DNA of 64,000 nucleotides from Riptortus pedestris (GCA_019009955.1 JADPXZ010000017.1:1-64000), one strand, 5' to 3'; counted from the first letter of the stretch, positions 36,905 to 49,912 are shown. Notes: generated from the sequence alone by a model not told the origin. A program made the numbers and translations.

Positions 36905-38985
36905 TGTTTCTATAGTCGTAAATTAGAATCAACTAAAAAACGTCAAAGTAAAAAAAAAATTTAATTATCAAACAACAAAGTAAAATTTGCTTGGAATTTA
37001 CAACATTCCAGCCCTTAATAAAAACTACAAATGGAAATCATAGTGAAATCACTATTAAGTCTCAAACAGAAGAATTGTCTCGTGGAGACGTCCTTGATAA
37101 TTGAAATTCTATATAATAATAAATCTAGTAGGTTTACAGTTTCAATGGAATTTTTATTTTCTGATCAACAATTTTATAAAAATCGTTAGTAGTAGGCATT
37201 TTTTAAAAATTAAATCCTCATCATATTTATTTAAAAAATCTTAAATTAAAATTTTCTGCTAACTTTTTTTTTTCAATTGAATGCAGTTGGAAAATATATT
37301 CGATTATCAGCAACTACTAACACATTCAACGGTCAACATGCAATAAAATCCCAAACATACTAATATTTCATAATGAAAATGGTTCTCCAAGAGTATGCCT
37401 GCCACCAGAAAAATCTACATTTTAAACTTAATTAACATAAATTTAAATGTTCAATTTAAAAAAAAACAAATTGAAATAGAAAAGGATTGTGGAAATAGTA
37501 GAAAAAAAAATCTTCATAATAACCGACTTTAACACAACTAGCATAATAAGGAATACAGATAAACCAAAAATAAAATGCCACATTTGTGCATGAAGACGGA
37601 AATTAGCGAAAACCCGGTAAAATTAATGGTGTAATTAAATCCCTACTTTGAAAGAATTCAATGTTCTATATTGTCAATGAATAAAATAGAATAATAATAA
37701 CGAAGTCAGAAACGTAACAGAATTGTATAATAACATTAAGTAGAACATTGCATTTATTATCTCTAATCATTAAAACTGAGATACAATACTCATAGAGGTG
37801 ATAGTAGGTGACTCATAGAGATGAAGAACTGCAACTGACTTATTTTAAAAGGAAATATTTCAAATTGATATATCGCACATCTACTTAAATAGTGGTTAAG
37901 GTTAGGGACCGAAGTTGACAGTTGCGGTGCCAATGGAACTTGAATGTCCATACTGTGTGCCAAGTTCTGGATACATGGGTTAAATAACATTTATTAATAC
38001 GAAAGCTCCTACACAATAACAATACACACTTTCACCGTGGCTAAGCACAATTATTCGCCTTCTACAACAAGCACAGCATGCCTTGGGTGTATTCTTTCTC
38101 CACCCAAAGGGAAAAACCAACGGGTGAAAATTTATAGTCTTATAGCGACGGGTATTACTTTATTTTTTCCTCTCAGGTTCTAAAATATAAATTCAATGAT
38201 TAAAACGTATTTTGCTTCCATTCGCCTATCCTTAATATCGGAAAAAAAATAAATTAGTTTAAAAATATGAAATGCAGTAGTACCCCCCCCCAAAAAAAAA
38301 TAAATATGTGAGAACACATATTGATTGCATTTCTCATTCGCGTTTGAGGTTTACCATGAGTCTCATTATGCTGCGTATGACGAAAATTAAAGTATATTAC
38401 TTTGCTTTAGGAGCATCGTGAACTTGAAAAATAATGTTATTTATTTTCTAATATCATCAAATTTTTATTTTAACTGAAAACTATAGATCCAATTTAGTTT
38501 GGAAGCAAACGTGTAACATATAAAAAGAATTGAGTTCGCTGTAAATCAGAACTTTCTCCCACTAAAACAAGATAACGTCCAGCACAGAAAATAAGAACAT
38601 AGACAGAAAATCGCTCCAGAAATAACATTGAAGTTAATCAGACGAGACCAGAAACAAGGAAAGTCATGAACAGCAGCATCTTCACTAGAGTCAATTAGAA
38701 AAAGCGCTGTGATATAAACTGTTAACAAGGAAATAAAGCATACGAAAACAATTCTAACGCTTTTCCCAAATATCACCTTTTACAGAACATAAAGTCATAA
38801 ACTCCCAATAATTCATTTATATATATTTAACTGGAGAGTACAACTCAAGATCTAGAATTATAAAAGAAGAGGCATTAGCTCTTCTTCGTTCGAAAATATG
38901 TTTTATTTTGAGACTTCAGGGATATCACCAAAACTCGAATCTTCCCTATACTAGATAGAGTATCGCAATCAAGGAATCTGGGGAA
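36905..38985. other. AT-rich intergenic stretch
   Basis: 2.1 kb between duplication copies. No gene or family was recognised; the 76-codon minus frame at 38546-38776 has no supporting signals. Confidence 0.5.
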
Positions 38986-38989
38986 TTGT

Positions 38990-41005
38990 ATACAGCTACT
39001 TTCTGCCAAGAAACTTTCAGAAGTAGGACGCTTATTAATTAATTAATTTTTTTTGGATTTGAATATATTAAATAAAACCAAGGTTATAATTCCTTAAAAG
39101 CCTGCAAATAAATTACATCTTGGGAGCCTGCCCAAAACAACGCATCTCGAACTCATTCATGGGCATATGTCTCGTACCGAAGAAAGTAAAAATGGGTTAA
39201 CTCAGAATATATTTCCGTAATTCTCCAGAAATCACAAACTGATGACATTAATGAACAATGAGCATACAATTCCTCTTCTGCTTCGATTAATGATTAATCA
39301 CATGCCGGAAGACTCCTGTTACCTGCTAATGCATATCATTCCATTTCCATAATTACATAAACCATATCGGAATGGTATTCAACTCTGTACTGAACAGCGT
39401 GTCGGTAACGTTGAGTTTCATATAAGGCGCATTATTTGCAGATACCGAACACCACCATGTTACAAAGGCATTTATACCACCTCCTTTGCAGATAACAGAT
39501 TTGTGGTTTTTGGTAGATCGCATCAAGGGACTTAGTTAGTTAGTCACACGATCGTGTGCAGATGTTCCATTTCAGGGATGGCCATGTTTAATATCCAATA
39601 CCAGTGACGTAGATGTGGGTGGCATTTACGATTTCTCTCAATGTTCTTCAATGATTCTCGAATACCCGACCACTTTATAGGCCATGGTTCTTTGAAGCTG
39701 GGGATTTACTCTTAACTCCAGAATCAGTTTGCCCATATTATTAGCTAAATCCAACAACTTCTACAAATCGCACATATGAGCTGTCCTCGGCATAAGTACT
39801 ATTCCTGTTCAATTTATGACATTATTGAAATCCAGTCTATACACAGCCACTCATCTCCATTCTGCATTTTCCTAATGACTAAAAGACTAATCCTGTTCAG
39901 TGTCTCCCAACCACAAGTCACACTTCAACTTGCTCCTCAACCAGATGTTAATGTATACGCAGCGCCGGGATAGTGTTTATATCGATCGTGATATGACATT
40001 AGCTCGGCACGTATAAAAATCTATTTATTAGCCTCGGGTTTAAGCTCGTAATATTTTGATTTGCTAATTTTATCGACGGATTAACGAGATCTAGTGACTC
40101 GTATTAACTTAATTACAGTTGCGTTGCAGGGCGTATCCAACTCGAGAAGCATTGGAATGGGACTGGAGTATATCTTTTTCATTGCATCATCATCCAAAAT
40201 AGTGAATTTCCAGTGAATAAATAAACTCTGGACAGACATTATGTTATATTAAATTACCTTTGCCTGGTTCCCACTAACTAGCGTTGAAAGCGATCGTGAT
40301 ATGACATTCGCTTCAAACATTGAAAAATCTATTTATTAGACTCGGGTATGAAGCTCGAGGAGCATTGCAGTGGGCCAAAATCTGATCTTTTTCATTGGAA
40401 GATCATCCTAAATAGTGACATACCAGTGAATAAAAAGTTTTGACTGACTTGTTTCAAGAGGCACCTTACCATGAAGTTATCTTACAGGAATTTATATTTG
40501 CCTAGGCTCCACCAACTATCACAAATCCGATATGGTAGCCTTCTTCCCTGATATAAATATTCGAGTCATTTTCTATATCTCCATCTATGCAGAACACTTT
40601 GCTGGTCATAATGTTGCTTTAACTAGCCTAGTTCCCATGGAATACGTGGACCCTGACTGGTTGCATTTCAACCATAATGATCCTTCTTGTTACACCTGCT
40701 GCTTTTGTTGCTGTAGGAAGGACATACGCTAGTCATGTAGGACAGAATACAGTGACGACAGAAGTGATACAAAGGATCACCTCGGACATATCTAATTCCT
40801 TGTCTGATACTCTCCAGTGTCATACGTAAAAAAAATCTTCATCCCCTTCTCTCGACGTACTTATCCCATATAAGCTCAGTACACTTCACATTTAACTTTT
40901 CTAACTTCTTCTAAACACGTCTTTTTCATTTAGTGAAGTTGTAATTTAGGACTCATCCTGAATTCTCTATCCTCCTTGTTACTAATGACGAAAAGGACGA
41001 ATTCA
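38990..41005 (-). repeat. Palindrome 3, left arm
   Basis: Reverse complement of 41685-43635, with matching outer ends (GCCAAGAAACTTTCAG... near 39006; GTTCCTTGGCAGTAGC near 43609). In about 105 bases aligned by eye (39680-39784 against 42840-42957) I counted about 7 differences. It is homologous to palindrome 2 but about 0.4 kb longer at the outer end. Confidence 0.92.
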
Positions 41006-41461
41006 TCACGTCACCTTAGTGTCAGTCCATTCCACCAAATCACGCTTCATTTTGTTAAACAGTGAAAGGTGTGGCATTAAGATTGGTCCTGACATGGCAA
41101 CAGTTCTAATATTTTTTTTAGCTGTTTTCAAAAAATTGTTTACTCTTCTTTAATCTGGAGAGTCTTCTGAAAGTTTCTGGGCACAGGAAGCATCAAAGAA
41201 GATCAAAACTTATATAACTATATTATACAAGAAACTTCAAATATGATCAAAAGATATATAACTACATTACACAAAGAACCCCAAATAAGACCAAAACTCT
41301 TATAACTATATTAAGGAGATTTGATTTACAATTCCTTACATTCTGAATCACATTTTTCAATATTAATTTTTTTTTTGTTTTCTTAGAGTGCAATTGATAA
41401 TTTACACTAAACATCATTGATGAACACATTAAATAAAACCATAGCCCCTTCCTTCATAGAG

Positions 41462-41545
41462 AAAGGTGGTAACCTGTGATTAACAAGTCCCAATTAACTA
41501 TTTTAGGATTAAAATGACATTAAAAAACCACATTTATATATTTTA
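41462..41545 (+). repeat. SINE fragment in palindrome 3 spacer
   Basis: GGTGGTAACCTGTGATTAAC and CCCAATTAACTATTTTAGGA; same position as the fragment at 30415-30510. Confidence 0.6.
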
Positions 41546-41684
41546 ACTTGAACAAGGCACAGACTCGAATTTGAACTAAAATTTCAGAAATTTCTACGAC
41601 GATAATCTAAGGCATTTCAATGTAAGATGAAGAGATTACCAGAACGGTTAACATTACTTAGACTCGTATCAGGCTTTAGTATCA

Positions 41685-43635
41685 GTCATTAAAGACATTA
41701 TTTTTCCTTCAGTCATTAGTTCGAAGCAGAGTAGAAAAATTAGGATGAGTCCTAAATAACAACTTCACTTATAAGGGATAGGTGTATATATATATATATA
41801 TTTTACGTATGACAAGGGAGAACATTAGACAAGGATTTAGATATGGCCGAGGTGAGGCTTTGTATCACTTCTGTCGTCATTGAAGTCTGTCCTACATGAC
41901 TAGGGTGTGTCCTTCCAACAGCAACAAAAGCAGCAGGTGTAACAAGAAGAATCATTATGGTTGAAATGCAACCAGTCAGGGTCCACGTATTCCATGGGAA
42001 CTAGGCTAGTTAGAGCAACACTGTGACTAGCAAAGTGTTGTGCATGGATGGAGATATAGAAAGTGACTGGAATATTTATATCAGGGACGGACCCTACCGT
42101 ACCAGATATGTGATAGTTACCGGAGCCCAAGCAAATATTAATTCCTGTAAGATAACTTCATGGTAAGGTGTCTCTTGAAATAAGTCAGTCAAAACTTTTT
42201 ATTCACTGGTATGTCACTATTTAGGATGATCTTGCAAAGAAAAAGACCTGATTTAGGCCAACTGCAATGCTCCTAGAGCTTCATACCCGAGTCTAATAAA
42301 TAGATTTTTCTATATTTGAAGCGAATGTCATATCACGATCGATTTTAACGATAGTTAGTGGGAACCAGGAAAATTTAATTTAATAGATCATAAATTCTGT
42401 CCAGAGTTTTTTTATTCACTGGAAAGTCACTATTTTGGATGATAATGCTATGGAATAGATATACTCCAGTCCCATTCCGAAGCTTCTCGAGTTGGATACG
42501 CCCTGCAACGCAACTGTAATTAAGTTAATACGAGTCACTTTATCTTGTTAATCGGTCGATAAAATTAGCAAATCAAAATATCAAGAGCTTATACCCGAGG
42601 CTAATAAATCGATTTTTATACGTGCCGACCTAATGTCATATCACGATCGATATAAACACTATCCCGGCGGTGCGTATACATAAACATCAGCTTCAGGAGC
42701 AAGTTGAAGTGTGACTTGTTGTTGGAAGACACTGAACAGGATTAGTCTTTTAGTCATTAGGAAAATGCAGAATGGAGATGAGTGGCTGTGTATAGACTGG
42801 ATTTCAATAATGTCATAAATTGAAAAGGAATAGTACTTATGCCAAGACCAGCTCATACGAGCGATTTGTAAAGGTTGCTGGATTTAGCAAATAATATGGG
42901 CAAACTGATTCTGGAGTTAAGAGTAAATCCCCAGGTTCAAAGAACCATGGCCTATAAAGTGGTCGGGTATTCGAGAATCATTGAAGAACATTGAGAGAAA
43001 TCGTAAATGCCACACACATCTACGTCACTGGTATTGGATATTAAACATGGCCATCCCTGAAATGGAACAGCCGCACACGATCGTGTGACTAACTAACTAA
43101 GTCCCTTGATGCGATCTACCAAAAACCACAAATCTGTTATCTGCAAAGTAGCTGGAATAAATGCCTTTGTACATGGTGGTGTTCGGTATCTGCAAATAAT
43201 GTGCCATATATCAAACTGAACGTTAGCGACCCGCTGTTCAGTACACTGTTGAATACCATTCCGATATGGTTTATTAAATTATGGAAATGGAATCATATGC
43301 ATTAGCAGGTAACAGGAGTCTTCCGGCATGTGATTAATCATTAATCGAAGCAGAAGAGGAATTGTATGCTCATTGTTCATTAATGTCATCAATTTGTAAT
43401 TTGTGGAATATTACGGAAATATATTCTGAGTAAACCCATTTTTACTTTCTTCGGTACGAGACATATGCCCATCAATGAGTTCGAGATGAGTTGTTTTGGG
43501 CAGGCTCCCAAGATGTAATTTATTTGCAGGCTTTTAAGGAATTATAACCTTGGTTTTATTTAATATATTCAAATCCAAAAAAATGTAATGTGCGTCCGAG
43601 ATTTAAAAGTTCCTTGGCAGTAGCTTAGAACAGAT
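41685..43635 (+). repeat. Palindrome 3, right arm
   Basis: Inverted copy of 38990-41005. The plus strand carries the same Ty3/gypsy-like series as palindrome 2, more decayed: the zinc knuckle has lost its first cysteine (SSRCNKKNHYG, about 41932-41964), the protease-like block reads YVIVTGAQANINS (about 42107-42145), and the RNase H-connection block reads PRPAHTSDL then LANNMGKLI (about 42843-42912). Confidence 0.92.
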
Positions 43636-43824
43636 AAATAAGGAATGGTGTGAATAGGTGATTGACTATTGTTCAAAAGTCCGTGAATTTTGTAAATTAT
43701 TTTTCCCTGACAAGCCTGAAAATTACATCGGAACTGAAGAAGATCTTTGATTCACTCGAAATGCTGTAAAAAGTGATTGCTGATTAAAGAACAAAATTCG
43801 CCTCGTTCCCATTTTTAAGATATC

Positions 43825-44640
43825 TTATGTTATTTATTAAAGTCAACTTTATGCTACTTCCCTACCGCAAATACTTGTATGTATTGTAATATATTCTGTG
43901 CCATGTTAAAGTTAATTATTTATTAATTCATATAAATTTCATTATTATATAAGTTTAATGGAACCATAAGCCATAAATCAAATGGAAACATAACCTATGA
44001 TTTAAATGAGGATCCCCATCCTAGGTTATGTTAAAATATTGCATAAATGATAAATCATGTCACACTCTAAGCACCAAGATAAAATACTGAATAATAGATT
44101 TCAGAATACATAATATATATTTATACATATGAGAGCATAAATAAAAATAATTGTTTCATATAATTGATAACAAAGATGTTTTAAAGAGATTGATGACAAC
44201 ATTAATATCTCCCTTTTTCATAGAAGATATTTTTAAACGTAACCAAACGAATCATAGGTAATAAATGATAAGTAGATCTTACTTAATGTAAATCTAATGT
44301 TATTTATTAACGTCTACTTTGTGCTAATACCCAAACAAAATAATTGTATGTCCTATATTTATCTGTGCCACGTTAATGTTATTTAATTGGTTAATTATAT
44401 TATATCATGTCATGCAGTTAAAGTGATTTTTGGCTGTATAAATTTCATGGAGCCATGAGAATAAACCAAATGGATAAATAAACTAAGAATTAAATGACAT
44501 TAAATATCTTAAAATATATTAAGATGTTATGAAATTGCATAAATTATAATTCATGTCACACTCTAAGCATTAAGATTATATACCGAATAATAGGTCACAG
44601 AAAATCATACATGTATATGTATACATATGAAAGCATAAAT
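43825..44640 (+). repeat. Tandem units of copy B
   Basis: Counterparts of 32449-33340; units begin near 43825 and 44304. Confidence 0.8.
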
Positions 44641-45029
44641 AAAAAGAACTTATTCAAGCGGAAACATGTACATTCAGAAGAGCAGATTTCCTAATGAAAC
44701 TCTTCAAGTCATACATTGTATTTTTTGAACTAACTACGACTCTACTACCATTTATGAGGGTGTGAAGTGGCGTGCCTCAGCCAATGAAACCTAAGTAACT
44801 TCAGGCCCTTGGTTACTCTTCTATTGACATATTTTTATCAAAAAAGATTTGAATAAATATTAAAGATGTCTGAGAAGTGATAAACGAATTTCCAGAAGGC
44901 AGAAGTTTAGTATTCCACAACAACCAAAAAGTCGGATAAGATTAGAACACTTCACTCTGAATTACACTGAATGGTCCATAAATGCATTCAACCTACCCGA
45001 AATGATTTTAATAAGAGATCTTAACGAGG

Positions 45030-45375
45030 AGAAATTTAATTTAATTTATTTAATAAATGTTGCATTCTAGCTTTATTTCCATGTAAATCTTCGAGATTAT
45101 AACAAGAGATTCATAGTCCCGCAGTAAACCATTAATTGTTTTTACACAAATTTTTGTCTAGCAAGTTTTTGATGAACTCATGTTATTGGCGTGTGGAAAG
45201 AATTTATTGTGAAAATGTCAGAGATTTTTAGTCTCTCTGAAAACTATACTTTATTTTTCATCAGTCACACGCTTTCTGTGACGTTTTTAAATGTCCTGTA
45301 TTAGTAACTTTACAGCTCTTAGGGTTCTTCAGCAATCTAAAATTAAATTATAAAATTTTCCTAATATAGAAATTC
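45030..45375 (-). repeat. Segment inverted relative to copy A
   Basis: CATGTAAATCTTCGAGATTA, CCATTAATTGTTTTTACAC and TTATTGTGAAAATGTCAGAG are the reverse complement of copy A at about 36545-36860. Immediately after it, 45390-45540 matches part of the same copy A segment in direct orientation (GTATATCACCTCTAACAAC; AATTGCGGCAAAACGCTAA). Confidence 0.7.
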
Positions 45376-45614
45376 TAGGTAGAGTAGGTCCCATCCTGGT
45401 TAGGGTATATCACCTCTAACAACGAGGAAAAGAACCTGGATAATTGCGGCAAAACGCTAAGGGATACAAAATTTACCAAAATAGGACATTTAAAAATGTC
45501 ACAGACCAAACTATCTCCGATATTTTCACAATAAAGAATCGTTTTGTATCTTATTAAAAACATTTTAAGAAATAATTATCTATGGTTATTTCCATAGAAG
45601 GTTAACTCATTGCG

Positions 45615-46328
45615 TTATGTTCTGGGATAACACAACAAATCATATTTTAATATTTAAATTGGAGAAGAGAGCAATATTGTACGTATATATTCAAAAGAAA
45701 GTCTTGACGGCCACTCTTTAAGGAGTCAAAAATGGTGCCTTTTCCTTCAATAAATATGCACCAAACAGAAGTGTATATTAAAATACATGACTTGTTTAAC
45801 AGAAATAGTATCCCCAAAAAATAATAATGCAACTTACTAGAATATGCTTCAATAAACCCCCAGCCACATACATCATCACATATCATTCCCGGAAGTAAAA
45901 CTCTCCAACACACTTCCCAACTGTAAGTAATCTATCAAAATATATTCTTGGTTTAAAAAAAAATGAAAGAAAATCATGTCTGAAGGATTTCTATATACGC
46001 AAGACGAATATTATCACAAATATTTGTAATAAATTTAGGTAAAAAATAATACATGATACATTTTTTTTTATCATTTGTGAAACTTGTCATCCTTTAATAA
46101 ATCTAACACTAAGAACTAAGCATACTAATAAATGAAGAAATAGGGATATCATATATTTAGAGTGGTTTTAAGGTTATATGCGAAATTAAATCATTATAAT
46201 AAAATATTAAATTGATGGATTTAAGAAAAACGTCATTCATGGAATTTAAAATAATGTTATTTGCAATGTATAATGTAAGTATAAATGTTTTAAAATAATA
46301 TGGAAATAAATACAATTATGGTCCAAGT
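45615..46328. other. AT-rich non-coding stretch
   Basis: No gene supported. The 88-codon minus frame at 45647-45913 has no start context, splice or family evidence. Confidence 0.45.
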
Positions 46329-46329
46329 G

Positions 46330-47030
46330 TTATCTCGGTGTCCTAAGTGACAAGTTTCTTGCGTTGCACTGACTGTTACAAAGAAACCACCCAATGGAAT
46401 GTCCAATGGGAGAGTTATCTCGGTGCGCTGGGAACTATAATTTTCCATATCTTTTGATGCTATATCTCATCCATTCCACCTGCAAAGTGCATTCAGTTGC
46501 ACACACTTTATGATGCAAACGACCGAGGTTATGCAGTCCTAGCTTATTTAAGGGTCGTTGCCAATAGTGTCCTAGTTTCTCTTATAGCCACGAGTCATCT
46601 CGCTGTTACTTTGAAAGAAGACTGAATGAACCAAGGGGGTTTATTTAGCCGGCGTATTAGGCGTTCGTATATATAACAAAGCGCGAAGAGGGCGGGTACT
46701 TCTTTTGATAAAAAATGTTTTTGGAGCTCGGTTAGAGCTATCTGTTACTGGATAAACCGCTGCGAAGTAAAGTAATCCATCTTTCAGACGCATTGAGTAG
46801 GGATATTATGAAGTCGGCCGAACCCGGGAATTGTAGGCGATTCCCAGGTATCCAAAAACCTGAATGATAATGCATTTTATGGAAACAGGGTTATTTCCAC
46901 TAGTTGGTAGCTGGGTTTCAGAATTTATAATGATAATAAAGGGGTGCTGGCTACGTTTGTGTAGTCTGAACTAGAAAAACTAGAATCTACTCGATTATTA
47001 GACTCAGCTCTCGACTTTACAAAGTTCGTT
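46330..47030 (+). repeat. Palindrome 4, left arm
   Basis: Reverse complement of 47805-48530: shared blocks include CTTGCGTTGCACT, GGGTCGTTGCCAATAGTGTC, ACGCATTGAGTAG and TGGGTTTCAGA. Its sequence is unrelated to palindromes 1-3 and richer in G+C. Read on the plus strand it has a TATA-like TATATATAAC (about 46669) that aligns with TTATATAAAG in the other arm, and a short frame containing LSDALSR conserved in both arms. Confidence 0.9.
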
Positions 47031-47804
47031 TATTATTTAGCTAAATCACCTGCACGGATATTTCGGTTTAGTGACAAAGACATTTTGAAATTTGGCTGTT
47101 TTGAGTCCTCGCTGTCAATGATGGAAATGTGCCTAACTCCTGAATTCTGGCTCCGAAATTCACAGTTCATTGTTGGAACCTCTATACGGTAGGTCCCTCC
47201 TGAGAAATGGCCAAGCTGAAAGCTACTAATGCCGTATTTTGTCACGGTTTCGGTGCATTACATGTAGGAGTATGCATTGAGCTGCTGAAGGTGTGGGTGA
47301 CTATTATCACAATATGAACCATAGCAACAGGAGGCAAATAGCACGAAGTCTTAAGAAGGTATTTTCGAAGCGATGGTTGAGTGTATAAACCAAACATTGT
47401 TTGGGCACCAGACATCAAGGTTGCCCTAGCTCGCCTATTCGGCTGACCGGAAGTATAAATGACGAGAGGGAAATCCTGCAAGAGTGATAGCCACGTTGTC
47501 TAGATCACTGAGAAAATGAGTGACAATACTTGAAGTATGTTCCGAAATGGAGTCAACAGGAGACATAATGCATCTTCTACCAGTTGAGAAGTAACTCAGC
47601 TCGCTACTAGAGAGTTCTCCGCTACAGATTTAAACTAGCAGTCGGAGTTTAGGTAATAATATATATTTATGATACATTCAAATATGTTATTAATTCAGAG
47701 TAAATACAGTCTTCAAAATAAATTTGCAAATAAAACCATTTAAATAATTTCAAAAAATTTAGTCATAACTAATCTGAAAGAGCTAGAAATTATTTTATAA
47801 ATCT
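47031..47804. other. Spacer of palindrome 4
   Basis: 770 bases, G+C-richer than its surroundings. Two adjoining minus-strand frames (47033-47245 and 47242-47481) overlap by a few bases, but neither matches a family I recognise. Confidence 0.5.
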
Positions 47805-48530
47805 ACGAACTTCGTGAAGTTGAGAGCTGAAACTATCTTAAAAAGCTACTAGATTCAGCTGTTCAATCGCCCCCGCTTGCACCCCAGAAGAACCAGACTA
47901 CACCAATATAAGGCAGCACCCCACTTTAAACTAAACTCTGAAACCCAGCAACCATTTAGTGGAAATTACCCCGTTCCCCTGAATGGCATCATCAGCCAGG
48001 GTTTGGATACCTGGTAACCACCTACAATTCGCGAGTTTGGTCGACTTCATAATTTCTCTACTCAATGCGTCAGAAAAATGGATTGCTGTACTTCGCAATG
48101 GTATGTACAGCAAAGAATAGCTCCAATAGAGCTCCAAAAACATTTTATAACAAACGTAAGTACCCGTCATTTTCGAGCTACTTTATATAACCGAAGGCCT
48201 AACACGCCGACTAAATAATCCCCCATTGTTCACTCAATCTTGGTTCAAAGGAACAGCGCGGTGACTCGTGGTTATAAGAGAAACTAGGACACTATTGGCA
48301 ACGACCCTTAAATAAGCTAGGACTGCATAACCTCATAAAGCATAACCTCGCATCATAAAGCGTGTGCAACTGAATGCACTTTGCTGGTGGAATAAGTTGG
48401 ATATAGCACCAAAGGATTTGGAAAATTATGTCTCCCAAAGCACCGAGATAACTCTCCTAATGGACGCGTAAACTCTGGGTGGTTTCTTCATCCAAATTAG
48501 TGCAACGCAAGGAACTTGTCTGTCAGGGCA
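47805..48530 (-). repeat. Palindrome 4, right arm
   Basis: Inverted copy of 46330-47030. The 79-codon minus frame at 47931-48170 includes HFSDALSREIMKS, also readable in the left arm, so this reading predates the inversion; I do not recognise the protein. A small extra repeat (CATAACCTC twice, 48327-48350) is present only here. Confidence 0.9.
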
Positions 48531-48649
48531 AAGTTTTATTTGCAAATACTTTTTGTTAACTGCATTTAGATTGAAAGAATAACATATGTTTAAACTAAAT
48601 ATAAACGGCTATATAGAAACTGTACTGGCGAACAACGGCCGTAAATATT

Positions 48650-48680
48650 ATATATGTATATATATATATATATATATATA
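48650..48680. repeat. (TA)n microsatellite
   Basis: Short TA run between palindrome 4 and a LINE remnant. Confidence 0.9.
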
Positions 48681-48737
48681 CACTATTGTTAAATCTGTCG
48701 GTAGTGGACATAGTACCTGACTGATCGCCGAGCAGAA

Positions 48738-49200
48738 GTGGAAGAAATGACAGCTGCTACCGATAAATTTGACAATGGAAGTACATATTCAGGTGGACCC
48801 AATCCACTTTTATATATGAGAATAAACATACTGCCAACAAATAACAGCACCTTAATACATGGTATAAAAGTTATTAGCATCCAATTACAAAAACACAAAC
48901 CATGTCTGCAATATACATGTACCTCGAAAAAGATTCTTACAGAACAAGACCTACCGAAGCTAATCAACAATTAGGGAACCAATTAAACACCTTAGTAGAC
49001 ATGAATGCAGTTCCTAGCAACTAGGGCAGGGAGAACAACAATTCCCGAAGAAAGGCAATAACAGAAATATAAATCACATTCAACCTATTTCTCATAAACA
49101 CAGGCAGTCAAACCACTTAAATCCTAAAACATGATCGTTCTGAGCTATCGACTTGGACTTTAGTTCAGCATCCATATCTCAAGAACGGTGGACGTAAATA
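48738..49200 (+). pseudogene. Jockey/I-group LINE endonuclease remnant
   Basis: The readings follow the end of an apurinic-type endonuclease domain. YTCTSKKILTEQDLPKLI (within 48738-48974) corresponds to the usual YxPP...T..DL..L block. It is followed by LVDMNAVPSN (about 48991-49020; GDFNAH/N in intact enzymes), then GRENNNSR and NLFLINTGSQTT (about 49082-49118), which matches the N..LLN.GSPT block, and LSTWTLV in place of S.IDLTL. Stops separate the blocks and the catalytic Asp-Phe-Asn is altered. Confidence 0.75.
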
Positions 49201-49784
49201 ATAATAAACAAGCAATATCTCAAGAACTAATATCGTGGCCACAAAGGTGGCCTCCACCATTTTGACCATTACCCAATCCATATCAAATTCCTCTTCAAAA
49301 ACCACAGCCAGACGTCGTAAATAACAATGGATTAAAAAAGGTGTAGATTGAGGTTTTGAAGTACAACTATTCTCAACAGACACCGATATTAAAAAGAGGA
49401 ACTGGATTATTACATAATCACCGATGCTAGTCAAACCATACCTAATGCCGAACCCGAAAATATCTATGTTCAGCAACCTTGGCATGTTAAGAATGCAAAA
49501 CAGCAATAAAGGGAGGACATAATGCCTTTAAAACAATTAAAGCCAACTCAAGCCAATGAGCAATGTCACATTTAGAATCTTCCAAGGAGCTACTGATTCT
49601 AGTTTCATTAAAATGGTTTCTTCTCTCCTAATTGGACGTAAAGTAATCACCATTGGGTCAAATACATGTGCTGCAAAGAAAGTACACAGAAATCTCTTTT
49701 CACTTTTGATTGGGAACATACAGAGATTGGAGCAGTTCCTTTTAGTAGCATTCAGTTTTGAACAGCATCCATTCGATTTCTCAT

Positions 49785-49912
49785 TAAATTCCTTCGACGG
49801 AATTCATTAAATAAAGCCCTTAGCCCCACACTGGCTAGAAAAGGGTAGTAACCTGTATAAAATCCGTCTTTAATAGCCTTAGTTGAAAAAATTGGACGTC
49901 AATAAATAATAA
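49785..49912 (+). repeat. SINE body fragment
   Basis: ACGGAATTCATTAAATAAAG, GGCTAGAAAAGGGTAGTAAC and TTGGACGTCAATAAATAATA; the tRNA-like head is missing. Confidence 0.8.

Larger units (their letters stand above)
39285..45610. repeat. Segmental duplication, copy B
   Basis: Direct-orientation partner of 28320-36900. It lacks the MITE-A (33.4 kb) and the piggyBac-like element found in copy A, and carries a locally inverted segment at 45030-45375. Confidence 0.85.

Noticed and set aside
46330..48530. Palindrome 4 as an LTR retrotransposon or DIRS element
   Set aside because: The long repeats are inverted, not direct, and no reverse transcriptase or recombinase block was found between them.
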